From Streptomyces sp. GESEQ-4 (GTDB taxonomy: Bacteria > Actinomycetota > Actinomycetes > Streptomycetales > Streptomycetaceae): a stretch of 64,000 nt of DNA. The notes under the pieces were generated by a model. The model was given only the letters and a program-made list of their open reading frames with translations. It did not search any database and was not told where the DNA came from. A program made the translations under genes and the position numbers. How positions within the stretch are numbered: the stretch's first letter is position 1; every line of letters begins with the position of its first letter. Below, piece after piece: positions 6,638 through 14,895 of the stretch. The stretch covers positions 62,001-126,000 of the forward strand of contig NZ_JAFFSU010000015.1 in the NCBI RefSeq assembly GCF_017948455.1, read 5' to 3'.

Positions 6638-8494
6638 ATGCCGATGACCGAGCAGGCCACCGGGGCCCATCATCCGCAGCCGCGGCCCCGTTCCGGAGGA
6701 CACCCGTCCGCCCCTGAGCAGATGACGGGTGCGCAGTCCCTCATCCGCTCTCTCGAGGAGGTCGGCGCCGACACGGTATTCGGCATTCCCGGCGGCACCA
6801 TCCTGCCGGCGTACGACCCGATGATGGACTCCAAGCTGGTGCGGCACGTGCTGGTCCGTCACGAGCAGGGCGCCGGCCACGCGGCCACCGGTTACGCGCA
6901 GGCCACCGGCAAGGTCGGGGTGTGCATGGCGACGTCCGGGCCGGGCGCCACCAACCTGGTCACCCCGATCGCGGACGCGCACATGGACTCCGTGCCGCTG
7001 GTCGCGATCACCGGGCAGGTCGTGTCCAAGGCGATCGGTACGGACGCCTTCCAGGAGGCGGACATCGTCGGCATCACCATGCCGATCACCAAGCACAGCT
7101 TCCTGGTCACCAAGGCGGAGGACATCCCCCGGGCGATCGCGCAGGCGTTCCACATCGCCTCCACCGGCCGTCCGGGACCGGTCCTGGTCGACATCCCCAA
7201 GGACATCCTCCAGGCGAAGACCACCTTCTCCTGGCCGCCCACCATGGACCTGCCCGGCTACCGGCCCGTCACCAAGCCGCACGCCAAGCAGATCCGCGAG
7301 GCCGCCAAGCTGATCACCCAGGCCAAGCGGCCCGTCCTGTACGTCGGCGGCGGCGTCATCAAGGCGCATGCCACCGCCGAGCTGAAGGTCCTCGCGGAAC
7401 TCACCGGAGCGCCCGTCACCACCACCCTGATGGCGCTCGGCGCATTCCCCGACAGTCACGAGCTGCACGTGGGAATGCCGGGCATGCACGGTGCGGTCAC
7501 CGCCGTCACCGCGCTGCAGAAGGCCGACCTGATCGTCGCCCTCGGCGCCCGCTTCGACGACCGCGTCACCGGCAAGCTCGACAGCTTCGCCCCGTACGCC
7601 AAGATCGTCCACGCCGACATCGACCCGGCCGAGATCGGCAAGAACCGCGCCGCCGACGTGCCGATCGTCGGTGACGCCCGCGAGGTCATCGCCGATCTGG
7701 TCCAGGCCGTGCAGAGGGAGCACAGCGAGGGCAACACCGGCGACTACAGCGCCTGGTGGAAGGACCTGAACCGCTGGCGCGAGACCTACCCGCTGGGCTA
7801 CGAGCAGCCCGACAACGGCTCGCTCTCCCCGCAGCAGGTCATCCAGCGCATCGGCCAACTCGCGCCGCAGGACACGATCTTCGCCGCGGGCGTGGGCCAG
7901 CACCAGATGTGGGCCGCGCACTACATCGAGTACGAGCAGCCCGCGACCTGGCTCAACTCCGGCGGCGCCGGGACGATGGGCTACGCGGTCCCGGCCGCGA
8001 TGGGCGCCAAGGCCGGAGCCCCGGACCGCACGGTCTGGGCGATCGACGGCGACGGCTGCTTCCAGATGACCAATCAGGAGCTCACCACCTGCGCCCTGAA
8101 CAACATCCCGATCAAGGTCGCCATCATCAACAACGGTGCCCTCGGGATGGTCCGCCAGTGGCAGACCCTCTTCTACAACCAGCGCTACTCCAACACGGTG
8201 CTGCACAGCGGCCCGGAGGCGGACGGCAAGCAGCCGAGCGCCGGCACCCGCGTCCCGGACTTCGTGAAGCTGTCCGAGGCCATGGGCTGCTACGCGATCC
8301 GCTGCGAGGACCCGGCCGACCTCGACAAGGTCATCGAGGAGGCGAACTCGATCAACGACCGCCCGGTCGTCGTCGACTTCATCGTCCACGAGGACGCGAT
8401 GGTGTGGCCGATGGTCGCCGCCGGCACCTCCAACGACGAGATCATGGCCGCCCGGGACGTCCGCCCCGACTTCGGCGACAACGAAGACGACTGA
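6638..8494 (+). CDS. ilvB: acetolactate synthase, large (catalytic) subunit
   Basis: This 618-residue ThDP enzyme makes acetolactate from two pyruvates, or acetohydroxybutyrate from pyruvate plus 2-ketobutyrate, the first common step of valine, leucine and isoleucine synthesis. The catalytic Glu is in VRHEQGAGHAATGYA, the FAD-region is central (GARFDDRVTGKL), and the ThDP/Mg motif is GDGCFQMTNQEL (about residues 475-487). Two ATGs are possible: 6638, or 6644, which is better spaced from GAGAAG. The ilvN gene begins 22 bp after the stop and ilvC follows, giving the classical ilvBNC unit. Expression should respond to charged Ile/Leu/Val tRNAs through the leader upstream. The identification is secure. 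Confidence 0.97.
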   Translation: MPMTEQATGAHHPQPRPRSGGHPSAPEQMTGAQSLIRSLEEVGADTVFGIPGGTILPAYDPMMDSKLVRHVLVRHEQGAGHAATGYAQATGKVGVCMATSGPGATNLVTPIADAHMDSVPLVAITGQVVSKAIGTDAFQEADIVGITMPITKHSFLVTKAEDIPRAIAQAFHIASTGRPGPVLVDIPKDILQAKTTFSWPPTMDLPGYRPVTKPHAKQIREAAKLITQAKRPVLYVGGGVIKAHATAELKVLAELTGAPVTTTLMALGAFPDSHELHVGMPGMHGAVTAVTALQKADLIVALGARFDDRVTGKLDSFAPYAKIVHADIDPAEIGKNRAADVPIVGDAREVIADLVQAVQREHSEGNTGDYSAWWKDLNRWRETYPLGYEQPDNGSLSPQQVIQRIGQLAPQDTIFAAGVGQHQMWAAHYIEYEQPATWLNSGGAGTMGYAVPAAMGAKAGAPDRTVWAIDGDGCFQMTNQELTTCALNNIPIKVAIINNGALGMVRQWQTLFYNQRYSNTVLHSGPEADGKQPSAGTRVPDFVKLSEAMGCYAIRCEDPADLDKVIEEANSINDRPVVVDFIVHEDAMVWPMVAAGTSNDEIMAARDVRPDFGDNEDD

Positions 8495-8516
8495 GCGAGA
8501 GAGACGTAAAAAGACC

Positions 8517-9041
8517 ATGTCCAAGCACACGCTCTCCGTCCTGGTGGAGAACACGCCGGGCATCCTCGCCCGGATCGCCGCCCTGTTCTCCCGCCGCGGC
8601 TTCAACATCGACTCGCTCGCGGTCGGCGTCACCGAACACCCCGACATCTCCCGCATCACCATCGTGGTGGGCGTCGAGGACCTGCCGCTCGAGCAGGTGA
8701 CCAAGCAGCTCAACAAGCTCGTCAACGTGCTGAAGATCGTTGAACTGGAACCCGGTTCGGCCGTTCAGCGCGAACTCGTTCTGGTGAAGGTGCGCGCCGA
8801 CAACGAAACGCGCTCCCAGATCGTCGAGATCGTCCAGCTGTTCCGCGCCAAGACCGTCGACGTCTCCCCGGAGGCCGTCACCATCGAGGCCACCGGCAGC
8901 GGCGAGAAGCTGTCCGCCATGCTCAAGATGCTGGAGCCGTACGGCATCAAGGAGCTGGTCCAGTCCGGCACGATCGCGATCGGCCGCGGTGCGCGCTCGA
9001 TCACGGACCGGTCGCTGCGCGCCCTGGACCGCTCGGCATAA
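8517..9041 (+). CDS. ilvN: acetolactate synthase, small (regulatory) subunit
   Basis: This 174-residue regulatory partner of IlvB begins with the ACT domain (HTLSVLVENTPGILARIAALF, residues 4-24; FNIDSLAVGVTEHPDISRIT), where valine binds for feedback inhibition. The C-terminal domain (about 80-165), with ETRSQIVEIVQLFRAKTVDVSPE, is typical of the ALS_ss_C fold that activates the catalytic subunit. The start ATG at 8517 follows a GAGAGACG tract. Length and order match the family exactly. It is translated with ilvB from the same transcript. Confidence 0.96.
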   Translation: MSKHTLSVLVENTPGILARIAALFSRRGFNIDSLAVGVTEHPDISRITIVVGVEDLPLEQVTKQLNKLVNVLKIVELEPGSAVQRELVLVKVRADNETRSQIVEIVQLFRAKTVDVSPEAVTIEATGSGEKLSAMLKMLEPYGIKELVQSGTIAIGRGARSITDRSLRALDRSA

Positions 9042-9050
9042 CGACGGACA

Positions 9051-9078
9051 CGGGCGGCCGGCAGGCACCGGCCGCCCG
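9051..9078 (+). terminator. strong hairpin between ilvN and ilvC (partial terminator or processing site)
   Basis: CGGGCGGCCGG (9051-9061) and CCGGCCGCCCG (9068-9078) form a perfect 11-bp stem with a 6-nt loop. No T-run follows, so it may be a factor-independent pause, an RNA-stability element or a processing site that sets ilvBN and ilvC levels. A TACGGT box at 9118-9123 could give ilvC its own promoter. Confidence 0.55.
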
Positions 9079-9159
9079 TATACCGAGACCCGCGAACTTC
9101 CCTTCAGCCCGCCGTCATACGGTGGGACGCGACACCTGCACACAAGGAGAGAACCCAAA

Positions 9160-10161
9160 GTGGCCGAGCTGTTCTACGACGCCGACGCCGACCTGTCCAT
9201 CATCCAGGGCCGCAAGGTCGCGGTCATCGGTTACGGCAGCCAGGGCCACGCCCACGCGCTGTCGCTCCGTGACTCGGGTGTCGACGTCCGGGTCGGTCTG
9301 CACGAGGGCTCCAAGTCCAAGGCGAAGGCCGAGGAGCAGGGGCTGCGCGTGGTGACCCCGGCCGAGGCCACCGCCGAGGCCGACGTGATCATGATCCTGG
9401 TCCCGGACCCGATCCAGGCCCAGGTCTACGAGGAGTCCATCAAGGACAACCTCAAGGACGGCGACGCCCTGTTCTTCGGCCACGGCCTGAACATCCGCTT
9501 CGACTTCATCAAGCCGCCGGCCGGCATCGACGTCTGCATGGTCGCCCCCAAGGGCCCCGGCCACCTGGTGCGTCGCCAGTACGAGGAGGGCCGCGGCGTT
9601 CCGTGTATCGCGGCCGTCGAGCAGGACGCGACCGGCAACGCCTTCGCGCTGGCCCTGTCGTACGCCAAGGGCATCGGTGGCACCCGCGCCGGTGTCATCA
9701 AGACGACGTTCACCGAGGAGACCGAGACCGACCTGTTCGGTGAGCAGGCCGTTCTCTGCGGTGGTACGGCCGCGCTGGTCAAGGCCGGTTTCGAGACGCT
9801 GACCGAGGCGGGCTACCAGCCGGAGATCGCGTACTTCGAGTGCCTGCACGAGCTGAAGCTGATCGTGGACCTCATGTACGAGGGCGGCCTGGAGAAGATG
9901 CGCTGGTCCGTCTCCGAGACCGCCGAGTGGGGCGACTACGTCACCGGCCCGCGGATCATCACGGACGCGACCAAGGCCGAGATGAAGAAGGTCCTCGCGG
10001 AGATCCAGGACGGCACCTTCGCGCGTGAGTGGATGGCTGAGTACCACGGCGGTCTGAAGAAGTACAACGAGTACAAGCAGCAGGACGCGGAGTCCCTGCT
10101 GGAGACCACCGGCAAGGAACTGCGCAAGCTCATGTCGTGGGTGAACGACGAAGAGGCGTGA
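9160..10161 (+). CDS. ilvC: ketol-acid reductoisomerase (NADP+)
   Basis: A 333-residue class I enzyme that isomerises and reduces acetolactate or acetohydroxybutyrate to the dihydroxy acids, using NADPH and Mg2+. The N-terminal Rossmann motif is VAVIGYGSQGHAHALSLRDSG (about residues 18-38). The C-terminal knotted domain carries the metal ligands in LFGEQAVLCGG and ECLHELKLIVDLMYEGG. The length matches the short form. The GTG at 9160 is preceded by AAGGAGAG with 8-9 nt spacing, which decides the start; an upstream open frame has no such site. It completes the ilvBNC unit. Confidence 0.97.
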   Translation: MAELFYDADADLSIIQGRKVAVIGYGSQGHAHALSLRDSGVDVRVGLHEGSKSKAKAEEQGLRVVTPAEATAEADVIMILVPDPIQAQVYEESIKDNLKDGDALFFGHGLNIRFDFIKPPAGIDVCMVAPKGPGHLVRRQYEEGRGVPCIAAVEQDATGNAFALALSYAKGIGGTRAGVIKTTFTEETETDLFGEQAVLCGGTAALVKAGFETLTEAGYQPEIAYFECLHELKLIVDLMYEGGLEKMRWSVSETAEWGDYVTGPRIITDATKAEMKKVLAEIQDGTFAREWMAEYHGGLKKYNEYKQQDAESLLETTGKELRKLMSWVNDEEA

Positions 10162-10171
10162 GCCGAGCGCT

Positions 10172-10208
10172 CCGCGACGGTGCCGCCGGTTTCGGGGTGC
10201 CGTCGCGG
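10172..10208 (+). terminator. ilvC transcription terminator (GC hairpin)
   Basis: CCGCGACGGTGCC (10172-10184) pairs with GGTGCCGTCGCGG (10196-10208) as a continuous 13-bp RNA stem with two G-U pairs. It lies 10 nt after the ilvC stop. There is no U-tract, as is common for Streptomyces terminators. Confidence 0.6.
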
Positions 10209-10251
10209 GGCTCTGCCCCGGACCCCGCTCCTCAAACGCCGGAGGGGCTGA
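10205..10251. repeat. dispersed Streptomyces repeat containing CTCAAACGCCGGA
   Basis: GGGGCTCTGCCCC is followed by GGACCCCGCTCCTCAAACGC and CGGAGGGGCTGA. The core CTCAAACGCCGGA recurs at 12035-12047 after serA. I recall this as a very common 3'-flanking repeat in Streptomyces genomes; both copies here lie directly after a stop codon. Confidence 0.6.
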
Positions 10252-10437
10252 TTGTGTGGCCACCCACGTCCGGGTGATCCTTCCCCAGAGCCGTAAGACG
10301 ACTTCCGCCGCAGCACTACACTGCCGTACTACATACGCGTCAGGCCCACAGCGTCGTGCGTCTCCACGCGGCCAAGCACCCCTCCACCGCATGCGGCCGT
10401 CGGGACGGCCGTCCGCATTGGACATGTGAGGACTCAC

Positions 10438-12027
10438 GTGAGCTCGAACCCCGTCGTACTCATTGCTGAAGAGCTGTCGCCCGCCACCGTCGACGCGTTG
10501 GGGCCGGACTTCGAAATCCGGCATTGCAACGGAGCAGACCGAGCCGAACTGCTCCCCGCCATCGCCGACGTCGACGCGATCCTGATCCGCTCGGCCACGA
10601 AGGTGGACGCCGAGGCGATCGCCGCCGCGCGCAAACTGAAGGTCGTCGCACGAGCCGGCGTCGGCCTGGACAATGTCGACGTCTCCGCCGCCACCAAGGC
10701 CGGCGTGATGGTCGTCAACGCCCCCACCTCGAACATCGTGACCGCCGCCGAGCTGGCCTGCGGTCTGATCCTCGCCACCGCCCGCAACATCCCGCAGGCG
10801 AACGCCGCGCTGAAGAACGGCGAGTGGAAGCGCAGCAAGTACACCGGCGTCGAGCTGGCCGAGAAGACCCTCGGTGTGGTCGGGCTCGGCCGCATCGGCG
10901 CGCTCGTCGCCCAGCGCATGTCGGCGTTCGGGATGAAGGTCGTCGCCTACGACCCCTACGTGCAGCCCGCGCGGGCCGCGCAGATGGGCGTCAAGGTGCT
11001 GACGCTGGACGAGCTGCTCGCGGTCTCCGACTTCATCACCGTCCACCTGCCCAAGACGCCCGAGACCCTCGGTCTGATCGGCGACGAGGCGCTGCGCAAG
11101 GTCAAGCCGAGCGTGCGCATCGTCAACGCCGCGCGCGGCGGGATCGTCGACGAGGAGGCGCTGTACTCCGCCCTCAAGGAGGGCCGGGTCGCCGGCGCCG
11201 GTCTCGACGTGTACGCGAAGGAGCCCTGCACGGACTCGCCGCTGTTCGAGTTCGACCAGGTCGTCTCCACCCCGCACCTGGGTGCCTCCACCGACGAGGC
11301 GCAGGAGAAGGCCGGTATCGCCGTCGCCCGCTCGGTGCGCCTCGCGCTCGCCGGTGAGCTGGTCCCGGACGCGGTGAACGTCCAGGGCGGCGTCATCGCC
11401 GAGGACGTCAAGCCGGGCCTGCCGCTCGCCGAGCGTCTCGGCCGGATCTTCACCGCGCTCGCCGGTGAGGTCGCCGTCCGCCTCGACGTCGAGGTCTACG
11501 GCGAGATCACCCAGCACGACGTGAAGGTGCTGGAGCTGTCTGCTCTGAAGGGCGTCTTCGAGGACGTCGTCGACGAGACCGTGTCGTACGTCAACGCCCC
11601 GCTGTTCGCCCAGGAGCGCGGTGTCGAGGTGCGGCTGACCACCAGCTCGGAGTCCCCCGACCACCGCAACGTCGTCACCGTGCGCGGCACGCTCGGCAGC
11701 GGCGAGGAGGTCTCGGTCTCCGGCACGCTGGCCGGTCCCAAGCACCTGCAGAAGATCGTCGCGGTCGGCGACTACGACGTCGACCTGGCGCTCGCCGACC
11801 ACATGGTCGTCCTGAAGTACGAGGACCGTCCCGGTGTCGTCGGCACGGTGGGCCGGATCTTCGGTGAGTCCGGGATCAACATCGCCGGTATGCAGGTGTC
11901 GCGGGCGATCGCCGGCGGCGAGGCGCTGGCCGTCCTGACGGTCGACGACACGGTGCCCTCCGGGGTGCTGGCCGAGGTCGAGGCGGAGATCGGCGCGACG
12001 TCCGCTCGCGCGGTGAACCTGGCCTGA
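10438..12027 (+). CDS. serA: D-3-phosphoglycerate dehydrogenase
   Basis: This 529-residue enzyme oxidises 3-phosphoglycerate to 3-phosphohydroxypyruvate, the first step of serine synthesis. The order is that of the long actinobacterial form: substrate and NAD domains (residues 1-310; LGVVGLGRIGALVAQRM, NAARGGIVDEEAL, STPHLGAST), an ASB domain (about 320-450) and a C-terminal ACT domain (about 455-529; VLKYEDRPGVVGTVGRIFGE) for serine feedback. The GTG at 10438 follows GAGGACTCAC; an in-frame GTG 12 nt upstream lacks a ribosome site. It lies 276 bp after ilvC and is probably transcribed separately. Confidence 0.96.
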   Translation: MSSNPVVLIAEELSPATVDALGPDFEIRHCNGADRAELLPAIADVDAILIRSATKVDAEAIAAARKLKVVARAGVGLDNVDVSAATKAGVMVVNAPTSNIVTAAELACGLILATARNIPQANAALKNGEWKRSKYTGVELAEKTLGVVGLGRIGALVAQRMSAFGMKVVAYDPYVQPARAAQMGVKVLTLDELLAVSDFITVHLPKTPETLGLIGDEALRKVKPSVRIVNAARGGIVDEEALYSALKEGRVAGAGLDVYAKEPCTDSPLFEFDQVVSTPHLGASTDEAQEKAGIAVARSVRLALAGELVPDAVNVQGGVIAEDVKPGLPLAERLGRIFTALAGEVAVRLDVEVYGEITQHDVKVLELSALKGVFEDVVDETVSYVNAPLFAQERGVEVRLTTSSESPDHRNVVTVRGTLGSGEEVSVSGTLAGPKHLQKIVAVGDYDVDLALADHMVVLKYEDRPGVVGTVGRIFGESGINIAGMQVSRAIAGGEALAVLTVDDTVPSGVLAEVEAEIGATSARAVNLA

Positions 12028-12035
12028 GGTCGTCC

Positions 12036-13565
12036 TCAAACGCCGGACGAGCTGAGATTCTTCGGCTCGTCCGGCGTTGTGCTGTCCTGGCGCGTCCGGC
12101 GCAGAGCCAGGGGAGTCAGGCACGCGGCCCCGGCCAGCAGTACCGTTCCCGCGATCGCCGCTCCCTGCATGCCGTGGGTGAACGCCTCGCGGGCCGTGGT
12201 GGCCAGGCCCGGGAACCGGTCGGCGACCGCCAGCGCACCGCCCAGCGTCTCGCGGGCCGCGTCCGGCGCCGAGGCCGGGATCTCGTGGCGGTAGACGGCC
12301 GTACCGATGGACCCGAGCAGGGCCATGCCGAGGGCGCCGCCGAACTCCGCGCCGGTCTCCATGAGTGAGGAGGCGGCGCCCGCCCGTTCCACCGGGGCCG
12401 CGCTCATGGCGAGGTCCGCGATCTGGACCGTGACGAGGGTGATCCCGGAGGCGAGGACTCCGCACGCGGTCAGGAGCAGCCACATGGAGTCCGTTCCGGT
12501 CAGGGCCAGCAGGCCGTAGCCGCCCGCGCCGATCAGGAAGCCGGCGGTGACGACGTGCACGCGGCTCAGGCCCCTGTGCACCAGCTGGGTCGACAGGGGT
12601 GCCGCGAGGCCGATCGGCACCGAGGGGAGCAGGGCCCACAGGGCCGCTTCCAGGGCGCTCTTGTCGAGGACCGACTGGATGTACTGGGTGGTGAAGTACG
12701 CCGAGCCCATCATCGCGAACATGGTGATCAGGTAGAGCGTGAGGGCCGGGGTGAAGCCGGGGCGGCGGAACAGGTCCGGGGAGATCATCGGCGCGGCGGT
12801 CGTGCGCTGACGGTGGACGAAGAGCGCGGCGAAGAGCAGGCCGACGGTGATCGACACGACGTAGCGGACGTTCCAGCCCTCCGAGGGGATCTCCTTGAGG
12901 CCGTAGACCACGGGCAGCACCGCGGCCATGGACAGCGGGATGCTGGGCCAGTCGAAGCGGCCGGGCTCGGGGTTCTTCGACTCGGGGAGCAGGAGCGGGC
13001 CGAGGAGCAGCAGCAGGGCCATCGCGGGCAGGTTGACCAGGAAGACCGAGCCCCACCAGAAGAACTCGACCAGCACGCCGCTCAGCACCGAGCCGAGCGC
13101 GATGCCGGCCGTCATCACGCCGGACCACAGGGCGATCGCCTTCGTCCGCTGCGCCGGGTCGGTGAACATCGTGCGGACCAGCGCCATCGTGGACGGCATC
13201 AGGGTCGCGCCGCCGATGCCGAGGATCGCGCGGGCCACGATCAGCATCTCGGCGCTGTCGGCGTACGCCGCGGCCAGTGAGGCGGCCCCGAAGGCGGCCG
13301 CGCCGATCAGGAGCAGCTTGCGACGGCCGATGCGGTCGCCGAGCGAGCCCATCGTCATCAGCAGGCCGGCCAGGACGAAGCCGTAGATGTCGAAGATCCA
13401 CAGTTGCTGGGTGCCGGTCGGCTCCAGGTCCGCGCTGATCGCCGGGATGGCGAAGTAGAGGACCGAGACGTCCATCGACACCAGCAGCAGCGGCAGCATC
13501 AGCACGCCGAGGGCGGTCCATTCGCGGCGGCCGGCACGGGAGTTGGTCGTCGGGTTCGTTGTCAT
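12036..13565 (-). CDS. MFS drug exporter, DHA2 (EmrB/QacA) type
   Basis: A 509-residue proton-driven exporter with about 14 membrane segments. The motif-A loop after the second segment reads GSLGDRIGRRKLLLIG (about residues 72-87), and the antiporter motif-C region is SGVMTAGIALGSVLSGVLVE (about 148-167). The DHA2/SmvA-like architecture suggests export of cationic or lipophilic toxins. It is transcribed away from a TetR gene 84 bp off, and both promoters overlap in that gap, so local repression relieved by the exported drug is the simple model. The last codons contain the palindrome that also terminates serA, and the stop codon lies only 9 bp from the serA stop. The substrate is unknown. Confidence 0.92.
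   Translation of the reverse strand: MTTNPTTNSRAGRREWTALGVLMLPLLLVSMDVSVLYFAIPAISADLEPTGTQQLWIFDIYGFVLAGLLMTMGSLGDRIGRRKLLLIGAAAFGAASLAAAYADSAEMLIVARAILGIGGATLMPSTMALVRTMFTDPAQRTKAIALWSGVMTAGIALGSVLSGVLVEFFWWGSVFLVNLPAMALLLLLGPLLLPESKNPEPGRFDWPSIPLSMAAVLPVVYGLKEIPSEGWNVRYVVSITVGLLFAALFVHRQRTTAAPMISPDLFRRPGFTPALTLYLITMFAMMGSAYFTTQYIQSVLDKSALEAALWALLPSVPIGLAAPLSTQLVHRGLSRVHVVTAGFLIGAGGYGLLALTGTDSMWLLLTACGVLASGITLVTVQIADLAMSAAPVERAGAASSLMETGAEFGGALGMALLGSIGTAVYRHEIPASAPDAARETLGGALAVADRFPGLATTAREAFTHGMQGAAIAGTVLLAGAACLTPLALRRTRQDSTTPDEPKNLSSSGV
12041..12076. terminator. bidirectional terminator between serA and the MFS gene
   Basis: CGCCGGACGAGC (12041-12052) and GCTCGTCCGGCG (12065-12076) form a perfect 12-bp stem with a 12-nt loop between converging genes. 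It also encodes the last residues of the MFS protein (DEPKNLSSSGV). Confidence 0.8.
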
Positions 13566-13572
13566 GTCGGGG

Positions 13573-13601
13573 AATGTACGCGTGTCTTAAACGTTTGTCT
13601 A
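13573..13601 (-). promoter_or_regulatory. MFS promoter TAGACA-N17-TACATT, leaderless
   Basis: On the minus strand, TAGACA (13596-13601) and TACATT (13573-13578) are separated by exactly 17 nt, and the ATG of the MFS gene follows 7 nt after the -10 box. The imperfect inverted repeat CTAT(N9)ATAG beside it is a possible TetR operator. Confidence 0.65.
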
Positions 13602-13636
13602 TGACGCTTGTATAGGACGGCTGTATGGATCGCGAG

Positions 13637-13642
13637 TAGGGT
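13637..13642 (+). promoter_or_regulatory. -10 box TAGGGT for leaderless TetR gene
   Basis: TAGGGT lies 7 nt before the ATG at 13650, the usual distance for leaderless Streptomyces transcripts. No good -35 box is seen, consistent with a weak or activated promoter. Confidence 0.5.
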
Positions 13643-13649
13643 GGGCGTC

Positions 13650-14234
13650 ATGGGACACCGTGAGGATCTGCTCGAAGGCGCCAAGCGCTGCCTGCTGGCG
13701 AAGGGATTCGTGCGCACGACGGCGCGCGACATCGTCAAGGAGTCGGGGACGAACCTGGCGTCGATCGGCTATCACTACGGCTCGAAGGACGCGTTGCTGG
13801 CGGAGGCCTACCTCGCGCTGGTCGGGGAGCTCTCCGATGCCTTCGACGGCGACGGGTCCGTCGAGAGCGCGACCGCGCCCGGCTCCGTCGAGCGCTTCCA
13901 GGAGGTGTGGTCGAACATCATCGGCACCATGCGGGGGCCCGGGTCGATGTGGCGGCTCAGCGTGGAGATCGTGGCCATGGGGGATCAGCTGCCCGCCGTG
14001 CGCGACCATCTGGCGGCGCAGCAGCGGGACGCCGAGCGCGCTCTCGTGGCGCTGTTCATGGGGGTGCCGGAGGACGAGATCCCCGACAAGACCCTGGACA
14101 CGCTCGGCAGGTTCTATACGACGCTGATGACCGGCCTCATCGCCCAGTGGACCTTCGACCCCGAACGCGCGCCCGACGCCGACGCGCTCACTGAGGGGCT
14201 GCGTCAGGCGATGGAAGCCGCCACTCGGACGTGA
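13650..14234 (+). CDS. TetR family repressor, likely regulating the divergent MFS exporter
   Basis: A 194-residue regulator. The N-terminal HTH reads GAKRCLLAKGFVRTTARDIV then ASIGYHYGSKDALLAEAY (residues 9-50), the TetR_N signature. The rest is a helical ligand domain with a TetR_C-like end. The ATG at 13650 is supported by the -10 box 7 nt upstream. It shares an 84-bp control region with the exporter. Its last 47 bp overlap, tail to tail, the end of the ABC ATPase gene on the other strand, so antisense interference between the two is possible. The ligand is unknown. Confidence 0.92.
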   Translation: MGHREDLLEGAKRCLLAKGFVRTTARDIVKESGTNLASIGYHYGSKDALLAEAYLALVGELSDAFDGDGSVESATAPGSVERFQEVWSNIIGTMRGPGSMWRLSVEIVAMGDQLPAVRDHLAAQQRDAERALVALFMGVPEDEIPDKTLDTLGRFYTTLMTGLIAQWTFDPERAPDADALTEGLRQAMEAATRT

Positions 14235-14895
14235 TGCTGCCGTCCCGCATCTCCACCACGCGGTCCGCGAAATGCCGTACGACCGCCCGGTCATGACAGA
14301 TGAACAGATAGCCCAGGCCGAGGTCGTCCTGGAGGTCGGCGAGCAGGTTCAGCACGCCGGCGCGGACCGAGGGGTCCAGGGCCGACACCGGCTCGTCGAG
14401 GATCAGCAGGCGTGGGTCGGAGGCCAACGCGCGGGCGATTCCGGCGCGTTGGCACTGGCCGCCGGAGAGTTCGTGCGGGTGGCGGTCGCCGTACGAGGCG
14501 TCGAGGCCGACCCGGTCGAGGAGTTCGGCGACGCGGGCGGGGCCGTCGGTGACGGTCCAGCGGCCGTGGATCTTCAAGGGCTCGGCGATCGCGTCGCGGA
14601 TGCGGTGGCGGGGGCTCAGGGAGCCGTACGGGTCCTGGAAGACCGGCTGCATGCGGGGGCGCAGAGGGCGCAGTTCGCGGTCCGTGAGGCTCGTCAACTC
14701 CCGTCCCTCGAAGCGCACTTCACCGCCGTCCGGGCGGCGCAGCTGGAGCACGGCCAGCGCGGTGGACGACTTGCCGCAGCCGGAAGGGCCGTTGAGGGCG
14801 AGGGTCTCGCCCGCCTCCAGCGCGAAGGACAGGTGGTCCACCGCCGTGACCGTGCCATAGCGGACGACCAGGTCGCGGACGTCAAGAAGAGGCAC
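14188..14895 (-). CDS. ABC transporter ATP-binding protein, DppF/NikE type
   Basis: The second nucleotide-binding subunit of a peptide/nickel-family importer, 235 residues. Walker A is GPSGCGKSS (about 37-45), the signature LSGGQCQRAGIARAL (about 141-155), Walker B LLILDEPVSALD and the H-loop ICHD. It is shorter than typical DppF/OppF, ending soon after the H-loop region without the C-terminal peptide-binding extension. The GTG start at 14895 lies inside the end of the preceding gene (14-bp overlap), so the two are translationally coupled. It is last in a four-gene minus-strand operon. Confidence 0.9.
   Translation of the reverse strand: MPLLDVRDLVVRYGTVTAVDHLSFALEAGETLALNGPSGCGKSSTALAVLQLRRPDGGEVRFEGRELTSLTDRELRPLRPRMQPVFQDPYGSLSPRHRIRDAIAEPLKIHGRWTVTDGPARVAELLDRVGLDASYGDRHPHELSGGQCQRAGIARALASDPRLLILDEPVSALDPSVRAGVLNLLADLQDDLGLGYLFICHDRAVVRHFADRVVEMRDGSITSEWRLPSPDAAPQ

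Noticed and set aside
6272..8725. An 817-codon open frame on the minus strand opposite ilvB
   Set aside because: Antisense shadow of ilvB; no family features and the wrong third-position pattern.
9115..13521. A 1468-codon open frame on the minus strand across ilvC, serA and the MFS gene
   Set aside because: It is antisense to securely identified genes, its translation is Arg/Asp/Gly-rich low-complexity sequence, and it arises from the lack of stops in GC-rich DNA.
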